A stretch of 64,000 bases of DNA from Bacillota bacterium (GCA_025210655.1 JAOARG010000013.1:62001-126000); one strand, 5' to 3'. Counted from the first letter of the stretch, positions 1 to 9,060 are shown. Translations and numbers: made by a program. Notes: generated by a model not told the origin, from the letters alone.

Positions 1-855
1 TCTGATGAAATAAAATATATAGAATTGGAACTAAGTCTTTTAAGGGAACATGAGTATGAAAATATGAATCCGTGGGATAGGGTGAATATAGCAAGAATGA
101 AGGAAAGACCTACTGCGCTTGATTATATAAATGAAATATTTGAAGGATTCATAGAGCTTCACGGGGATAGATTATACGGAGATGACCCAGCAATGGTAGG
201 GGGTATTGCATATTTTAATGGTAAGCCGATTACTGTTATAGGTCATCAAAAAGGTAAGGATACAAAAGATAATCTAAAGAGAAACTTTGGTATGGCAAAT
301 CCCGAAGGTTATAGAAAAGCACTTAGGCTTATGAAACAGGCAGAGAAATTTGGAAGACCAGTAGTAACTTTTGTTGATACACCTGGAGCATATTGTGGAC
401 TAGGTGCAGAAGAAAGGGGACAGGGGGAAGCAATTGCAAGAAATCTACTTGAAATGAGTGGATTAAATGTACCCATAATAGTATTTGTAATAGGTGAAGG
501 TGGCAGCGGTGGTGCACTTGGACTTAGTATAGGTGATAGAATCTATATGCTAGAGAATTCCATTTACTCCGTAATATCGCCAGAAGGACTTTCAAGTATT
601 CTTTGGGGGGATGCATCCTTAGTAGAAAAAGCAGCAAATATAATGAAATTAACTGCAAAAAATTTAAAAAAGTTAGGAATAATAGAAGGGGTAATTAAAG
701 AAGCAGCTGGAGGAGCCCATAAGGATATTTCCTTAGTTGCAAATCAGATGAAAGAAATACTTAAAAGTGAACTTAACTTACTTTCAAGTTATGAATCGGA
801 TGAACTGCTTGATAAGAGGTATGAGAAGTATAGGAGTATAGGTAGGACTATTTAA
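1..855 (+). CDS. accA: Acetyl-CoA carboxylase carboxyltransferase subunit alpha, 5' end outside window
   Basis: AccA pairs with AccD to move the carboxyl group from carboxybiotin to acetyl-CoA, giving malonyl-CoA for fatty acid synthesis in the cytoplasm. The visible 284 residues include the family hallmarks: the [14 protein letters not shown] stretch, [26 protein letters not shown], the FVDTPGAY segment, [15 protein letters not shown] and the oxyanion-hole region [10 protein letters not shown] followed by YSVISPEG. The reading frame is open from base 1; an in-frame TTG at 25 exists, but residues before it continue the helical N-terminus expected of AccA, so the true start is upstream of the window. 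The stop is embedded in a small hairpin (GACTATT/AATAGTC, 845-863). It is probably the last gene of an acc/fab operon (inference). Confidence 0.95.
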   Translation, partial: SDEIKYIELELSLLREHEYENMNPWDRVNIARMKERPTALDYINEIFEGFIELHGDRLYGDDPAMVGGIAYFNGKPITVIGHQKGKDTKDNLKRNFGMANPEGYRKALRLMKQAEKFGRPVVTFVDTPGAYCGLGAEERGQGEAIARNLLEMSGLNVPIIVFVIGEGGSGGALGLSIGDRIYMLENSIYSVISPEGLSSILWGDASLVEKAANIMKLTAKNLKKLGIIEGVIKEAAGGAHKDISLVANQMKEILKSELNLLSSYESDELLDKRYEKYRSIGRTI

Positions 856-1262
856 ATAATAGTCGGGTGGTTAGTTTGCTGAAGCAAACGGTGGTTAGGT
901 GTTGGGAAGAGATATTAGGTGAACCGCACAAGATATTTCTTGTGCTAGGGGAATTCGTTTTGTAATCAAAACTAAGGGGAAGAGGAAGAACTAAAGATCT
1001 TTATAAAGCGATTTTAAAGATACTTGTTCTGCCTTTTCCCCTAATTTTATTTATAAAATTAATTCCCCCAGCACTGACGAAGTTCAGTGCGATTCCCCAT
1101 TTCCCCCTATACCCAACCACCACTTGACTAAGTCAAGTACACCACCACGAGTCCCAAAAGGACAAGTAAACCACCATTTCTGCCAATAGCAGAAATACAC
1201 CACCCATTTACACCCAAAACTCTAAATACTATAATATACTTATTAAAAGAAAGCAGGTAAAA
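845..1262. repeat. Nested-palindrome hairpin array A
   Basis: No gene is seen here. The region is a series of short perfect hairpins with unrelated stems: GTTTGCT/AGCAAAC (874-889), GCACAAGA/TCTTGTGC (926-945), GTTTTG/CAAAAC (957-972), a larger central one (AGGGGAA...TTCCCCT, about 974-1043), AATTTTAT/ATAAAATT (1044-1061), GCACTGA/TCAGTGC (1070-1089), ACTTGACT/AGTCAAGT (about 1123-1139) and ATTTCTGC/GCAGAAAT (about 1177-1197). Spacers on the left are G-rich (GGGTGGTTAG, GGTGGTTAGGTG, AGGGGAATT, AAGGGG) and those on the right are their complements (CCCCTA, AATTCCCCC, CCCAACCACCAC, ACACCACCA). The whole is thus one large imperfect palindrome with small palindromes set into both arms. See findings. 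Confidence 0.8.
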
Positions 1263-1263
1263 C

Positions 1264-1803
1264 ATGAAAAATAGAAAAGGTATATATTACATAGGTGAAA
1301 ATAAAGAGTATAGGGATAAGATGGTAGCTTTTTTCGATTACTATGAAGATTATAATAGTATTACTTTATATATGAATTATTCAGAAAGTGAAATTAACTA
1401 TATTTTTAATAATAGTGTTATTAAAGATTTGATGAAAATTGGAATAAAAAAAGGAAGATACTTGTCAATTGGATTATTTCCAAATCAAAATGATGAGGAA
1501 TTATTTATAAAGAAAAACTTAAGTGTATCCCATATAAATGACCATGGATATCAAAAGTTTCTATATATCAAAATAGAAGATTCTGTGATAGATTTTTTAG
1601 AAAAAGCATCTATGGATGATTCAGGGAAAATAAGATGGTTTTCGTATAGGTTTTGTGATGATGTTAAGGGTAATAGTTCAATTATAGATATTGAACATTG
1701 TGGAGAAGAATGTCATTTGAAAGTAGGAAAATATTTTTCTTATGATGATTTTTTGAAGATATTATTTGATAATGATTTAGAATTGGGAAAGTTTGTTTTG
1801 TAG
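1264..1803 (+). CDS. Uncharacterised 179-residue protein
   Basis: I do not recognise this protein. It has no signal peptide and no clear membrane segment; it is acidic and rich in Asp, Tyr, Phe and Ile, with an HCGEECH cluster near residue 146-152 that could bind metal or be incidental. ATG 1264 is preceded by a modest site (GCAGGT). It stands alone: hairpin array A lies upstream, and it ends 14 bases before a bidirectional terminator shared with the convergent SLH gene. Base composition matches its neighbours, so it is likely a real gene, but no function can be offered. Confidence 0.65.
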   Translation: MKNRKGIYYIGENKEYRDKMVAFFDYYEDYNSITLYMNYSESEINYIFNNSVIKDLMKIGIKKGRYLSIGLFPNQNDEELFIKKNLSVSHINDHGYQKFLYIKIEDSVIDFLEKASMDDSGKIRWFSYRFCDDVKGNSSIIDIEHCGEECHLKVGKYFSYDDFLKILFDNDLELGKFVL

Positions 1804-1816
1804 ATCTAGTTGACTA

Positions 1817-1850
1817 GGGTGAATCCTTTAAAAAGGATTCACCCTATATT
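1817..1850. terminator. Bidirectional intrinsic terminator
   Basis: A perfect 13-bp stem (GGGTGAATCCTTT / AAAGGATTCACCC) with a two-base loop, followed by TATATTTTTAAT on the + strand. It serves the two convergent genes on either side. Confidence 0.9.
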
Positions 1851-1851
1851 T

Positions 1852-3267
1852 TTAATCTTCCTCTAAGTTAATCCTAACAGTGTTTGAAGTATACTTTCCA
1901 TCTTTAAATACAGCAGTTATAGAAACATAATACTTTCCAGGAAGTAATTTTCCTCCGAAATCTCCGCCGTTATACTTTTTGTATAGTTCAATTTCAAATT
2001 CTGTTTCGTTAGGGTTGCTTATATAAGTCATATAACCATCATCAGGATATTTTGGAGAACTATTTTCTTTTGAAATAACAATTTTATAATAAGTGAAGTT
2101 GTCAGATGAAACAGGTGACCATTTGATTTCAACTTCATCATCGTCCTCTTCGATTATTTTAAGCTCTGGTGTTTTAGCATCTACATTATTGTTATATTTG
2201 TCTTCATCTTTATTGTATTTGTCTTCAACTTCCCCATCAAAGGTTACAAGTCTAACATTTGATGGATAACTTCCATCTTTGTAAACAGCAATAATGGAAA
2301 TATAATAAGTTCCTTCTTTGATATAATCTCCGAAATCTCCATTGTTGTACTTATTACCTAATTTTACATATGTGCTGTTACTTTTAACATTAGATATTGA
2401 TTGGGCATATCCATTTTCGGGATATACAGGAGTTGAGTCTTTTTTTGATAATACTACCTTATAGTATTTAAAGCCGTCAGAAGAGACTTTTGACCATTCT
2501 AGTTTTGCTTTTTCATCGTTGTATTTAGATACTTCAAGTTTTGGTGTTCTAGAAGAAGGATCATATTCTTCTTTATCTTCTTTATCATCATATGTTACTT
2601 TTTCTTCATCGCCATAGGTTACTTTTTCACCATTTTCAGTATCTTTAATTAATCTTGCCAAAAGAGTAGCTGTTTCTGCTCTTGAAATAGGTGACATAGG
2701 ATTTAGATATTTCTTGCCGTCCCTTTCTTCGCCTGTAAAAAGACCAATTTCTACTGCTTTTGCCATGTAAGATTTAAGATTTGGTGAAATTTCATCTTGA
2801 TCTTCAAAATTTCTTAAAACAGTCAATGAGTTTTCTGTTGCGCTATGGCCTAAAGCTTTAACAAGAGCAACTGCTAAGTCTTCCCTTACAGAAGGATCAT
2901 CTGGTTTGAAGTAATTTTTGTCTGAAATTATATAGCCTGTCATATAGAATTTTGAACCTTCAACATAGCCATATGCCCAATGGTTTTTAGCTACATCTTC
3001 AAAACTAGCTTTGCTAGGTTTTGAAGTGTTAAGATTTAAAGTTCGAATCATCATTTTTGCAAATTGAGCTCTGGTTATCTCCGCATCTGGTCTGAATGTT
3101 CCATCTTCAAAACCATTTATTATGCCTCTTTCGGACATTTTCATTATTGATTCATATGCCCAGTGATCTTCTCCAATATCTGAAAAACTCTTATTGGATT
3201 CTCCAAAAACAGGAGAAAAAGAAGTTAAAATAAGCATAATAGCTAAAAGTATTCCTAATTTCCTCAT
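1852..3267 (-). CDS. S-layer-homology domain surface protein with two C-terminal beta repeats
   Basis: A secreted cell-surface protein of 471 residues. A signal peptide (MRKLGILLAIMLILTSFSPVFG) is followed by three SLH domains (about residues 27-75, 85-140, 150-212), which anchor proteins to pyruvylated secondary cell-wall polymer. The SLH signatures are plain: DHWAYESIMKMSERGIINGF and ITRAQFAKMMIRTL. A charged linker then carries EKVTYGDEEKVTYDD, itself a short duplication. The C-terminus is two homologous modules of about 100 residues (241-345 and 365-470), each with a WSxVSSDxFxYYKxVxS core and an NGDFG / GGDFG turn, fibronectin-like in pattern. No enzymatic motif is visible, so a structural or adhesive role is inferred. 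It is monocistronic, with AGGAGTG upstream of the ATG. Confidence 0.9.
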   Translation of the reverse strand: MRKLGILLAIMLILTSFSPVFGESNKSFSDIGEDHWAYESIMKMSERGIINGFEDGTFRPDAEITRAQFAKMMIRTLNLNTSKPSKASFEDVAKNHWAYGYVEGSKFYMTGYIISDKNYFKPDDPSVREDLAVALVKALGHSATENSLTVLRNFEDQDEISPNLKSYMAKAVEIGLFTGEERDGKKYLNPMSPISRAETATLLARLIKDTENGEKVTYGDEEKVTYDDKEDKEEYDPSSRTPKLEVSKYNDEKAKLEWSKVSSDGFKYYKVVLSKKDSTPVYPENGYAQSISNVKSNSTYVKLGNKYNNGDFGDYIKEGTYYISIIAVYKDGSYPSNVRLVTFDGEVEDKYNKDEDKYNNNVDAKTPELKIIEEDDDEVEIKWSPVSSDNFTYYKIVISKENSSPKYPDDGYMTYISNPNETEFEIELYKKYNGGDFGGKLLPGKYYVSITAVFKDGKYTSNTVRINLEED

Positions 3268-3536
3268 TTTTTTTCACTCCTTTGAGTAATGTTCATTTGC
3301 GCCTTTTATGATGGCACAATAATATAACCTTTATATGTTAGGTATACCCCTAATAATGTTTTTTACTTTTACATTCTTGTTAAATCTACTTTTAAAGAAT
3401 AATAAATCAGAAAATGTTTTTACTTAGTAATGATTTCAACAAAAAAATAATTACTAATTAGTGATTATTGTTTTAAAGTATAAAAGTGCTGGGTATATAG
3501 TATTGAAAGTCATAAATTATATCAGGAGGAATGGTA

Positions 3537-5639
3537 ATGTTTAAGAACATGAAACTTGTCAACAAAATAATATTTTTAGCAGTCATAATTGTTGTTATCA
3601 ATTTGGCTCTGCAGGGGAACTTCATATGGAATATCAGGAATACAGATTTGGAAAGTATGGAAAGTAGGGCTAATAGTCTTTCGCAGCAGCAAGCCAAAAT
3701 TTTTTCCGATGAATTTAAGCATATAGAGTTTGTGGTTAAAAGTTATTCTGAAGATTTTGCTATATTGATAAAAAATAATAATCTTAGTAGAGAAGATGCT
3801 ATAGCAATAATGTCAGATAGTCTTATAGAAAATGCAAGTGTTGTAGCCCATGGCATGGGATTTGAACCTGGGACATTTGATGGAAGGGATTCTGAATATC
3901 AAGGAATGAGTAATTTGGGATCTGACGGAAATGGACGATTTTTACCCTACATATACTTTGATGGGAACAATAATGTAGCTGTTGAAGATTTGGTTGGATA
4001 TGATGTACCTGGAGATGGTGATTGGTATTTGATTCCAAAGAAAACTGGAAAGCCAATTATTACGGAACCATATTTTTACCCTATAAATGGTGTAGATGTA
4101 TTGATGTTTACTATTTCATACCCAGTGAAAGTAGATGGGGGTTTTATTGGTGTTGTAACAGCGGATGTGGCTATTGATAGTGTTCAGAAGAACTTAATTG
4201 AAGCAGATACTAGACGAGAACTCAATATTGAATCATTCATGTTTACAAATATGGGAACAGCTATAGCTGCAACTGTGGATGAAAGTCTGATTAATACAGA
4301 TATATCATCAGACGAATCAATTTCAAAAATTCTTTCATCAGATGGAAATGAGTCGTATTTTGGTGAAACTAAGTTTGTTGATGGTAAACAGCTAGTGGTT
4401 TCTTATCCAGTTAATTTTATATCGAAGGATACTAAGTGGTATTTGATGAATAATATCCCTGAAAAAGTAATTCTTTCGAAATATCAAAATCAGCTGAAGA
4501 TAAATTTAATAGTAATTGCTATAGCTCTTATAATTATTGTTTTATTGATATACTTTATTAGTAGAAGTATAAAAAGACCTATAACTAAATTATCAGATAC
4601 TATTGAAAAAATAGGCATGGGTGATTTGACAGAGAGTTGTGATATGGATACTAGAGATGAAATTGGTCAACTTTCAAAAAACTTTGATTCCATGATTGAT
4701 AAGATGAAAGATTTAATAAGAAATGTACAGCAATCAGCTGGTGTCGTTGGTGATAGCTCAGGAAAAATGCTTGAATACTCAAATGAAAGTGTGGATTCAA
4801 TTAATGGGGTTACTACGATTGTATCTGAGATAGCTGAGGCGAATGTAAAGCAGTCAGAGGATATCGAAGGAATAGTTCAAAAGACAGCAAGTCTTAGTAA
4901 TATGATAAATGAAATGAATCAAGTTATTGCAGAGGTTACATCTATATCGGAAGATACTCAAAATATATCAAATCAAGGTATAGAAATATTAAGTGATCTT
5001 GATGAAAAAACTAATGATACAAGGGAAAAATCTAGGGAAATTTCAGTTGCAGTTCAAGATGTAAATACATCAATTGTAGATATTGAGAATATAACTTCAA
5101 TGATTGATTCTATAGCTGCCCAGACTAATCTTTTAGCCCTTAATGCTTCTATTGAGGCTGCAAGAGCAGGGGAAGCCGGTAAAGGTTTTGCAGTTGTTGC
5201 AGATGAAATAAGAAAACTTGCTGAAGAAACTGGAAGTGCAACAAATGAAATTAAGGATATCGTTCTTCAGGTCATAAATAAATCTCAAACAGCCGTAGTA
5301 AGTGTGGATGAGGTTTCAAAGTCTCAGGAAGAACAGTTTGAAATAATTAAAAAATCTATTAGTACTTTTGATGAAATAAATAAATCTTTTATTATTCTAT
5401 CAGAAAAAATAAATGCAGTAGATAATAATGCAAGTGTAATAGACAGAAATAAAGAAGATATTATGGATGCTATTTCAAATATTTCTGCTGTATCAGAAGA
5501 GACTACAGCAAGCACTGAAGAAGCTACTTCAACGATGATTGAACAAAAACATTCAATAGAGGAATTGAGATCATATAGTGAAGGATTACAGAAGATGACT
5601 GAAGAACTTGAAAAACAAGTTGGACAGTTTAGAGTATAA
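3537..5639 (+). CDS. Methyl-accepting chemotaxis protein with periplasmic-type Cache sensor
   Basis: A transmembrane chemoreceptor that signals to CheA/CheW. Order: transmembrane helix 1 (about residues 10-30), large extracellular double-Cache region (about 35-310, including the [19 protein letters not shown] segment typical of Cache sensors), transmembrane helix 2 (about 322-342), HAMP (about 345-395), and the cytoplasmic methyl-accepting domain with the conserved hairpin tip [27 protein letters not shown] occupies 3524-3530, directly against an ATG at 3531, so the ATG at 3537 with a 6-base gap is chosen as the start. No che genes are adjacent. The ligand is unknown; amino acids or carboxylates are common for this sensor class. 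Confidence 0.93.
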   Translation: MFKNMKLVNKIIFLAVIIVVINLALQGNFIWNIRNTDLESMESRANSLSQQQAKIFSDEFKHIEFVVKSYSEDFAILIKNNNLSREDAIAIMSDSLIENASVVAHGMGFEPGTFDGRDSEYQGMSNLGSDGNGRFLPYIYFDGNNNVAVEDLVGYDVPGDGDWYLIPKKTGKPIITEPYFYPINGVDVLMFTISYPVKVDGGFIGVVTADVAIDSVQKNLIEADTRRELNIESFMFTNMGTAIAATVDESLINTDISSDESISKILSSDGNESYFGETKFVDGKQLVVSYPVNFISKDTKWYLMNNIPEKVILSKYQNQLKINLIVIAIALIIIVLLIYFISRSIKRPITKLSDTIEKIGMGDLTESCDMDTRDEIGQLSKNFDSMIDKMKDLIRNVQQSAGVVGDSSGKMLEYSNESVDSINGVTTIVSEIAEANVKQSEDIEGIVQKTASLSNMINEMNQVIAEVTSISEDTQNISNQGIEILSDLDEKTNDTREKSREISVAVQDVNTSIVDIENITSMIDSIAAQTNLLALNASIEAARAGEAGKGFAVVADEIRKLAEETGSATNEIKDIVLQVINKSQTAVVSVDEVSKSQEEQFEIIKKSISTFDEINKSFIILSEKINAVDNNASVIDRNKEDIMDAISNISAVSEETTASTEEATSTMIEQKHSIEELRSYSEGLQKMTEELEKQVGQFRV

Positions 5640-5646
5640 GATAAAT

Positions 5647-5679
5647 AAGACCAAGTTATATTTGACTTGGTCTTGTTTT
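5647..5679 (+). terminator. Intrinsic terminator after the MCP gene
   Basis: Perfect 10-bp stem AAGACCAAGT / ACTTGGTCTT followed by GTTTTC, directly after the stop codon. Confidence 0.85.
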
Positions 5680-5752
5680 CATGTCTTTACAAAAGCCTAT
5701 ATATATGTTAAACTCCACGGGAATAATAATATAAAACAAAGGGGTAAATTAA

Positions 5753-6103
5753 ATGGAAATCAAAAGATTTGAAGGTACAGGAAGAATGAGCAGGGTTGTT
5801 GAGCATAATAATACAATATATTTATGCGGACAAACATGTAATGATGCAACTAAAGATATTAAAGAGCAGACGAAGGTCGTTCTAGAGAAGGTTGAAGATT
5901 TACTTAATCAATATGGTTCAGATAAGTATCATATTTTATCAACAACAATTTATTTAAAAGATATTAGCCAATTTGCTCAAATGAACGAAATATGGGATGC
6001 GTGGGTTGAAAATGGACATGAGCCAGCAAGAGCATGTGTTGAAGCAAGACTTGCAACAGATGCTATACTAGTTGAAATGTCTGTAATAGCGGCGGTGAAG
6101 TAG
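5753..6103 (+). CDS. RidA/YjgF/YER057c family protein
   Basis: A 116-residue protein of the Rid family. RidA proper hydrolyses reactive enamine/imine intermediates released by PLP enzymes such as threonine dehydratase; other subgroups have different or unknown roles. The conserved C-terminal core is present ([26 protein letters not shown]), including the Arg of EARLA that contacts the substrate carboxylate in RidA. The N-terminus ([23 protein letters not shown]) is closer to the divergent subgroup seen in anaerobes than to classic RidA, so enzyme activity is not certain. Start ATG 5753 follows AAAGGGG. It ends three bases before the selenoprotein candidate, so the two are probably co-transcribed. 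Confidence 0.88.
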   Translation: MEIKRFEGTGRMSRVVEHNNTIYLCGQTCNDATKDIKEQTKVVLEKVEDLLNQYGSDKYHILSTTIYLKDISQFAQMNEIWDAWVENGHEPARACVEARLATDAILVEMSVIAAVK

Positions 6104-6106
6104 CTT

Positions 6107-6397
6107 ATGAAAATAAATATTGAGGAAGCGGTATTAAATAAAATCAATGATGAAAAAATATCATCTTTGTATATATTTATAGAATATATTCCTATGAGAT
6201 GACGAAGGGACTTGGAGTCACCGGTGGTGACAGGGGAAAAACCTGAAAATATAAATTGTTATAATGAAATAGATATTGATGGATTAAAACTTTTGCTTCA
6301 TGAAGATGTTAAGTATCATGAAAGTGGTATTAGAATAAAGCTAGACAGGTATGGAAAATTTGATGTTACAGGTATAGATTACTACAGGGGATATTAG
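6107..6397 (+). CDS. Probable small selenoprotein read through in-frame UGA (HesB-like / CC-Se type)
   Basis: From ATG 6107 to TAG 6395-6397 the frame is continuous over 96 codons except for one TGA at 6200-6202 (residue 32). The reading frame is the same on both sides, so no frameshift is needed. The part after the TGA (SPVVTGEKPENINCYNEIDI then DGLKLLLHEDV and a C-terminal FDVTGIDYY) has the layout of short redox proteins in which a Cys or selenocysteine sits mid-protein before a P-x-V-x-x-G-x-P segment. Beginning 14 bases after the UGA is a hairpin, GTCACC-GGT-GGTGAC (6217-6231), whose GGU apical loop and distance fit a bacterial SECIS element. The alternative is a pseudogene with one nonsense mutation. 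The start has only a weak upstream site (GGTGAAG), but the gap to ridA is three bases. Confidence 0.65.
6217..6231 (+). promoter_or_regulatory. Candidate bacterial SECIS hairpin
   Basis: A six-base-pair stem GTCACC/GGTGAC closing a GGT loop, the loop starting 21 bases past the UGA codon. In E. coli fdhF mRNA the GGU loop bound by SelB lies at a nearly identical distance. It lies within the coding frame, as bacterial SECIS elements do. Confidence 0.55.
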
Positions 6398-6492
6398 TGG
6401 TCAGAGACTATGCAAACAAAAAAGTGCCTACTTGTTAGTAAAATAGATAATTGATAATATTAATATATAAATATTATTAAAGGGGTGTTAGT

Positions 6493-7128
6493 GTGAAAGT
6501 TGTAGCATTTAATGGTAGTCCTAAGAAAGATGGAAATACCTATCATGGAATAAAAATGGTAGCTGAAGAACTTGAAAAAGAAGGCATTGAAGTTGAAATA
6601 GTTCATGTTGGAAATAAAAATGTACGTGGCTGTGTAGGATGTGCCATGTGCAAGTCAAATAAAGATGAGCGCTGTGTAATCAGGGGTGATGAAGTAAATG
6701 AATGGATTCAGAAAATGAAAAATGCTGATGGTATTATTCTTGCTTCTCCAGTTTATTATTCAGCAGTAGCAGGAACTATGAAAGCATTTTTAGATAGGGC
6801 AACTTATGTTTCAGGAGCTAATGGTGGATTATTCAGACATAAGGTAGGAGCATCTGTAATTGCTGTAAGAAGATCAGGTGGTATACCTGCATTCAATGAG
6901 CTTAATCATTATATTAATTATTCTGAGATGATCATTCCAACATCGAATTACTGGAATGTTATATATGGTACAGCTCCAGGGGAAGCTCTTAAGGACGAGG
7001 AAGGCACTCAAATAATGAGAGTTTTAGGAAAGAACATGGCTTGGATAATGAAGGTAATTGATTTTAGTAAGGATAAGATTGAAAAGCCGGAAGCTGAAGA
7101 AAAAGTGTATATGAATTTTATTAGGTAG
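6493..7128 (+). CDS. Flavodoxin-fold NAD(P)H-dependent FMN reductase family protein
   Basis: A 211-residue protein of the NADPH-dependent FMN reductase / iron-sulfur flavoprotein superfamily. It starts with the FMN phosphate-binding loop AFNGSPKKDGNTYHG, has ASPVYYSAVAGTMKAFLDRATY in the flavin-binding region, and a CVGCAMCKSNKDERCVIRGD segment at about residues 40-60 resembling the cysteine motif of iron-sulfur flavoproteins (CxxCxxC-type). The start is GTG at 6493 after AGGGGTG. A redox role in the cytoplasm is likely; the electron partner cannot be told. It may share a transcript with ridA and the selenoprotein, although about 95 bases separate them. Confidence 0.88.
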   Translation: MKVVAFNGSPKKDGNTYHGIKMVAEELEKEGIEVEIVHVGNKNVRGCVGCAMCKSNKDERCVIRGDEVNEWIQKMKNADGIILASPVYYSAVAGTMKAFLDRATYVSGANGGLFRHKVGASVIAVRRSGGIPAFNELNHYINYSEMIIPTSNYWNVIYGTAPGEALKDEEGTQIMRVLGKNMAWIMKVIDFSKDKIEKPEAEEKVYMNFIR

Positions 7129-7519
7129 AAAAATCCGTGTGAGGATTTTTAGCTTAGCATACCTTTGGTATTTAGCCCAGTCGTTAGTTTTTTGAACTAA
7201 CTTGCCTAGCCAGAACTTGTAGTCACAGTTCTGAGCCCAGCGGGTTACCTTGTAACCCTGAGCATGGTTATTTCTCTTATGAGAAATTATATTTAAAAAG
7301 AAAACTAAGACCTTTAAGAACTTAAATAATCAAAGTTCTTAGAGGTCTTTAGTAATTTTTATTATAGTAATTTCTCGAAAGAGAAATATCGATTTACAAG
7401 CTTGTTATATAAGCAGCTGGGCTTGGAATTACGTCAGTTTATTCCAGCTGGGCGAATGAACCATGTGTATGACTGGGCGAGTTACTTAGGTAACGTCTAG
7501 GCAAAAACACTATAGTGTT
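7129..7519. repeat. Nested-palindrome hairpin array B
   Basis: A gene-free region between convergent genes. Hairpins in order: AAAAATCC/GGATTTTT (7129-7150), ATACC/GGTAT (7159-7171), GTTAGTT/AACTAAC (7183-7201), CAGAACT/AGTTCTG (about 7210-7232), GGGTTAC/GTAACCC (about 7242-7259), ATTTCTC/GAGAAAT (about 7267-7284), a central larger stem (CTAAGACCT...AGGTCTTTAG, about 7305-7353), ATTTCTC/GAGAAAT again (about 7370-7388), ACAAGCTTGT, TGGAAT/ATTCCA, GTTAC/GTAAC and AAAAACACTATAGTGTTTTT at the right edge. Left spacers read AGCTTAGC, TAGCCCAG, GCCTAGC, GAGCCCAG; right spacers are their complements CTGGGC (three times) and TCTAGGC. It therefore has the same architecture as array A with different sequence. 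Confidence 0.8.
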
Positions 7520-7522
7520 TTT

Positions 7523-8869
7523 TTACCACCCCTTAGACGTCTCCAAAACCTCATCAGGTATTTCTCCGTTTAGAAATTCAACTATTGATTCTTCAATCAT
7601 TTCAAGAGCACTATCTATTTCTTCTTTTGAAATTATTAGCGGTGGTTGAATTCTAAGGACGTTTTGAGATATGAAGGTTAATAAAACACCTTTTTCCCAT
7701 GCTCTATAGCAAATCTTTGATGCTGCTACACTGTTTTTTTCCTTAGTATCAGTAATTAATTCTACCCCTATTGAAAGACCCAAACCTCTGACATCTCCGA
7801 TGATATTGTACTTTTCTTGCATTTTCTTAAACTCTTCTCTGATGTAGTCTCCATGGGTATTCGCTTTAGAAATCAAATCTTCATCTTTAATGATTTCAAT
7901 TGTAGCAAGTGATGCTTTACAAGCCATCGGGTTTCCGGCACCAGTAAAGGTATGGGCAGGTGCACCTAGGGATTCCATGATTTCTTTTCTTCCTACGAGG
8001 GCACTCATAGGTAGTCCAGAAGCTATGGATTTTCCTAGAACCATTATATCTGGTTCAATATCAAAATGGTCTATTCCGAACCACTTGCCAGTACGTCCAA
8101 AGCCTTGTTGAATTTCATCAACTACAAATAGTATATTGTTTTCTTTACATAAAGAATATAATTTCTCCATGTATTTTTTTGGAGGAACAACCATACCAAC
8201 ATCACCGGCAATAGGTTCGATTACAATGGCTGCAACTTCATCAGTAGGAAGATAATATTTGAAAGCATCTTCCAACTCATTTAGACATTCAAGTGAGCAA
8301 GTGTCACAAGTATTATTAAATCTACAGCGGTAGCAATTAGGGTAGTTTATGTGATGTATGTCCGGAAGCAGAGGTCCAATTTTTCGCTTCATGTTAAGGC
8401 TTATTGCAGATAGTGATATAGCTCCAAAAGTTGATCCATGGTATGAACCTATATAGGATATAATCTTAGATTTACCGGTATAGGCCCTTGCAAATTTTAT
8501 CATCCCGTCATTTGCATCAGAACCTGATAGTCCGAAGATAACTTTTTTATCAAAATTTCCTGGTGTTATTTCTGTAAGTTTTTTTGCTAATTGTACAGAT
8601 GGTTCATGATATATATATGGAAAAATATAATGTACAAAGTCCTTAGCTTGCTCAGTAATTACTTCAACAATTTTTGGATGTGAAATACCAGTGTTAAGCA
8701 TTGCGGCACTGGAAAGAAAATCAATATATGAGTTGTCATCTTGATCCTTAATTATGGCACCCTGACCACTTTTGATAGCAAGGGGGAAATAAGGTAATTT
8801 ACCTGCTTGTGAGTAGTAGTGTTTTTCATTTTCAACGATTTGATTACATTGCTGTGTATTTTTTTTCAT
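7523..8869 (-). CDS. Class III PLP enzyme, isoleucine 2-epimerase / aminotransferase-like
   Basis: A 448-residue fold-type I PLP enzyme of the class III aminotransferase family. PLP-binding landmarks: SGSDANDGMIKFARAYTG, SYHGSTFGA, IEPIAGDVG, FVVDEIQQGFGRTGKW and the catalytic lysine in VLGKSIASGLP. From memory it is strikingly close to lactobacillal isoleucine 2-epimerase over the stretch SLNMKRKIGPLLP and its surroundings, so amino-acid racemisation or epimerisation is as likely as transamination. A CxxC-x5-CxxC-x3-C type Cys cluster (YRCRFNNTCDTCSLEC, near residues 180-200) is an insertion not expected in the lactobacillal enzyme and could bind metal. The start has AAGGAG. A sigma-54 promoter lies just upstream, and the neighbouring sigma-54 activator is probably its regulator. 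Confidence 0.85.
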   Translation of the reverse strand: MKKNTQQCNQIVENEKHYYSQAGKLPYFPLAIKSGQGAIIKDQDDNSYIDFLSSAAMLNTGISHPKIVEVITEQAKDFVHYIFPYIYHEPSVQLAKKLTEITPGNFDKKVIFGLSGSDANDGMIKFARAYTGKSKIISYIGSYHGSTFGAISLSAISLNMKRKIGPLLPDIHHINYPNCYRCRFNNTCDTCSLECLNELEDAFKYYLPTDEVAAIVIEPIAGDVGMVVPPKKYMEKLYSLCKENNILFVVDEIQQGFGRTGKWFGIDHFDIEPDIMVLGKSIASGLPMSALVGRKEIMESLGAPAHTFTGAGNPMACKASLATIEIIKDEDLISKANTHGDYIREEFKKMQEKYNIIGDVRGLGLSIGVELITDTKEKNSVAASKICYRAWEKGVLLTFISQNVLRIQPPLIISKEEIDSALEMIEESIVEFLNGEIPDEVLETSKGW

Positions 8870-8910
8870 GGTTAAAATCTCCTTATATAATTATTTGATA
8901 ATTTATATAA

Positions 8911-8926
8911 GCAAGAATTGTTCCAA
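8911..8926 (-). promoter_or_regulatory. Sigma-54 (-24/-12) promoter for the PLP enzyme gene
   Basis: Read on the minus strand: TTGGAACAATTCTTGCTT. The invariant GG (8923-8924) and GC (8911-8912) are exactly ten bases apart, as in the TGGCAC-N5-TTGC consensus. Predicted transcription start is near 8899, about 30 bases before the start codon. Confidence 0.75.
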
Positions 8927-8985
8927 AGTTAAAGAGTCGCAAAATTGTTGGAAATACTAGTTTATTAAAATGTTCACACTGATAA

Positions 8986-9006
8986 AAGTGTAAAGTGTTT
9001 ACACTT
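8986..9006. promoter_or_regulatory. Palindromic upstream activator site
   Basis: AAGTGTAAA-GTG-TTTACACTT, a perfect 9-bp inverted repeat about 62 bases upstream of the -24 element. A further GTTCACACT/AGTGTAAAG pair overlaps it (8972-8995). Position and symmetry fit a binding site for the adjacent sigma-54 activator. Confidence 0.6.
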
Positions 9007-9060
9007 ATGAAAGTTTTAAGATACAGGTTAATCAATAGAAGTGAGTGTTTGTAACATAAA

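Noticed and set aside
6212-6397. A separate 61-codon gene starting at TTG 6212
   Set aside because: It is in the same frame as ATG 6107, has no ribosome site, and lacks an N-terminal part; UGA read-through explains both pieces better.
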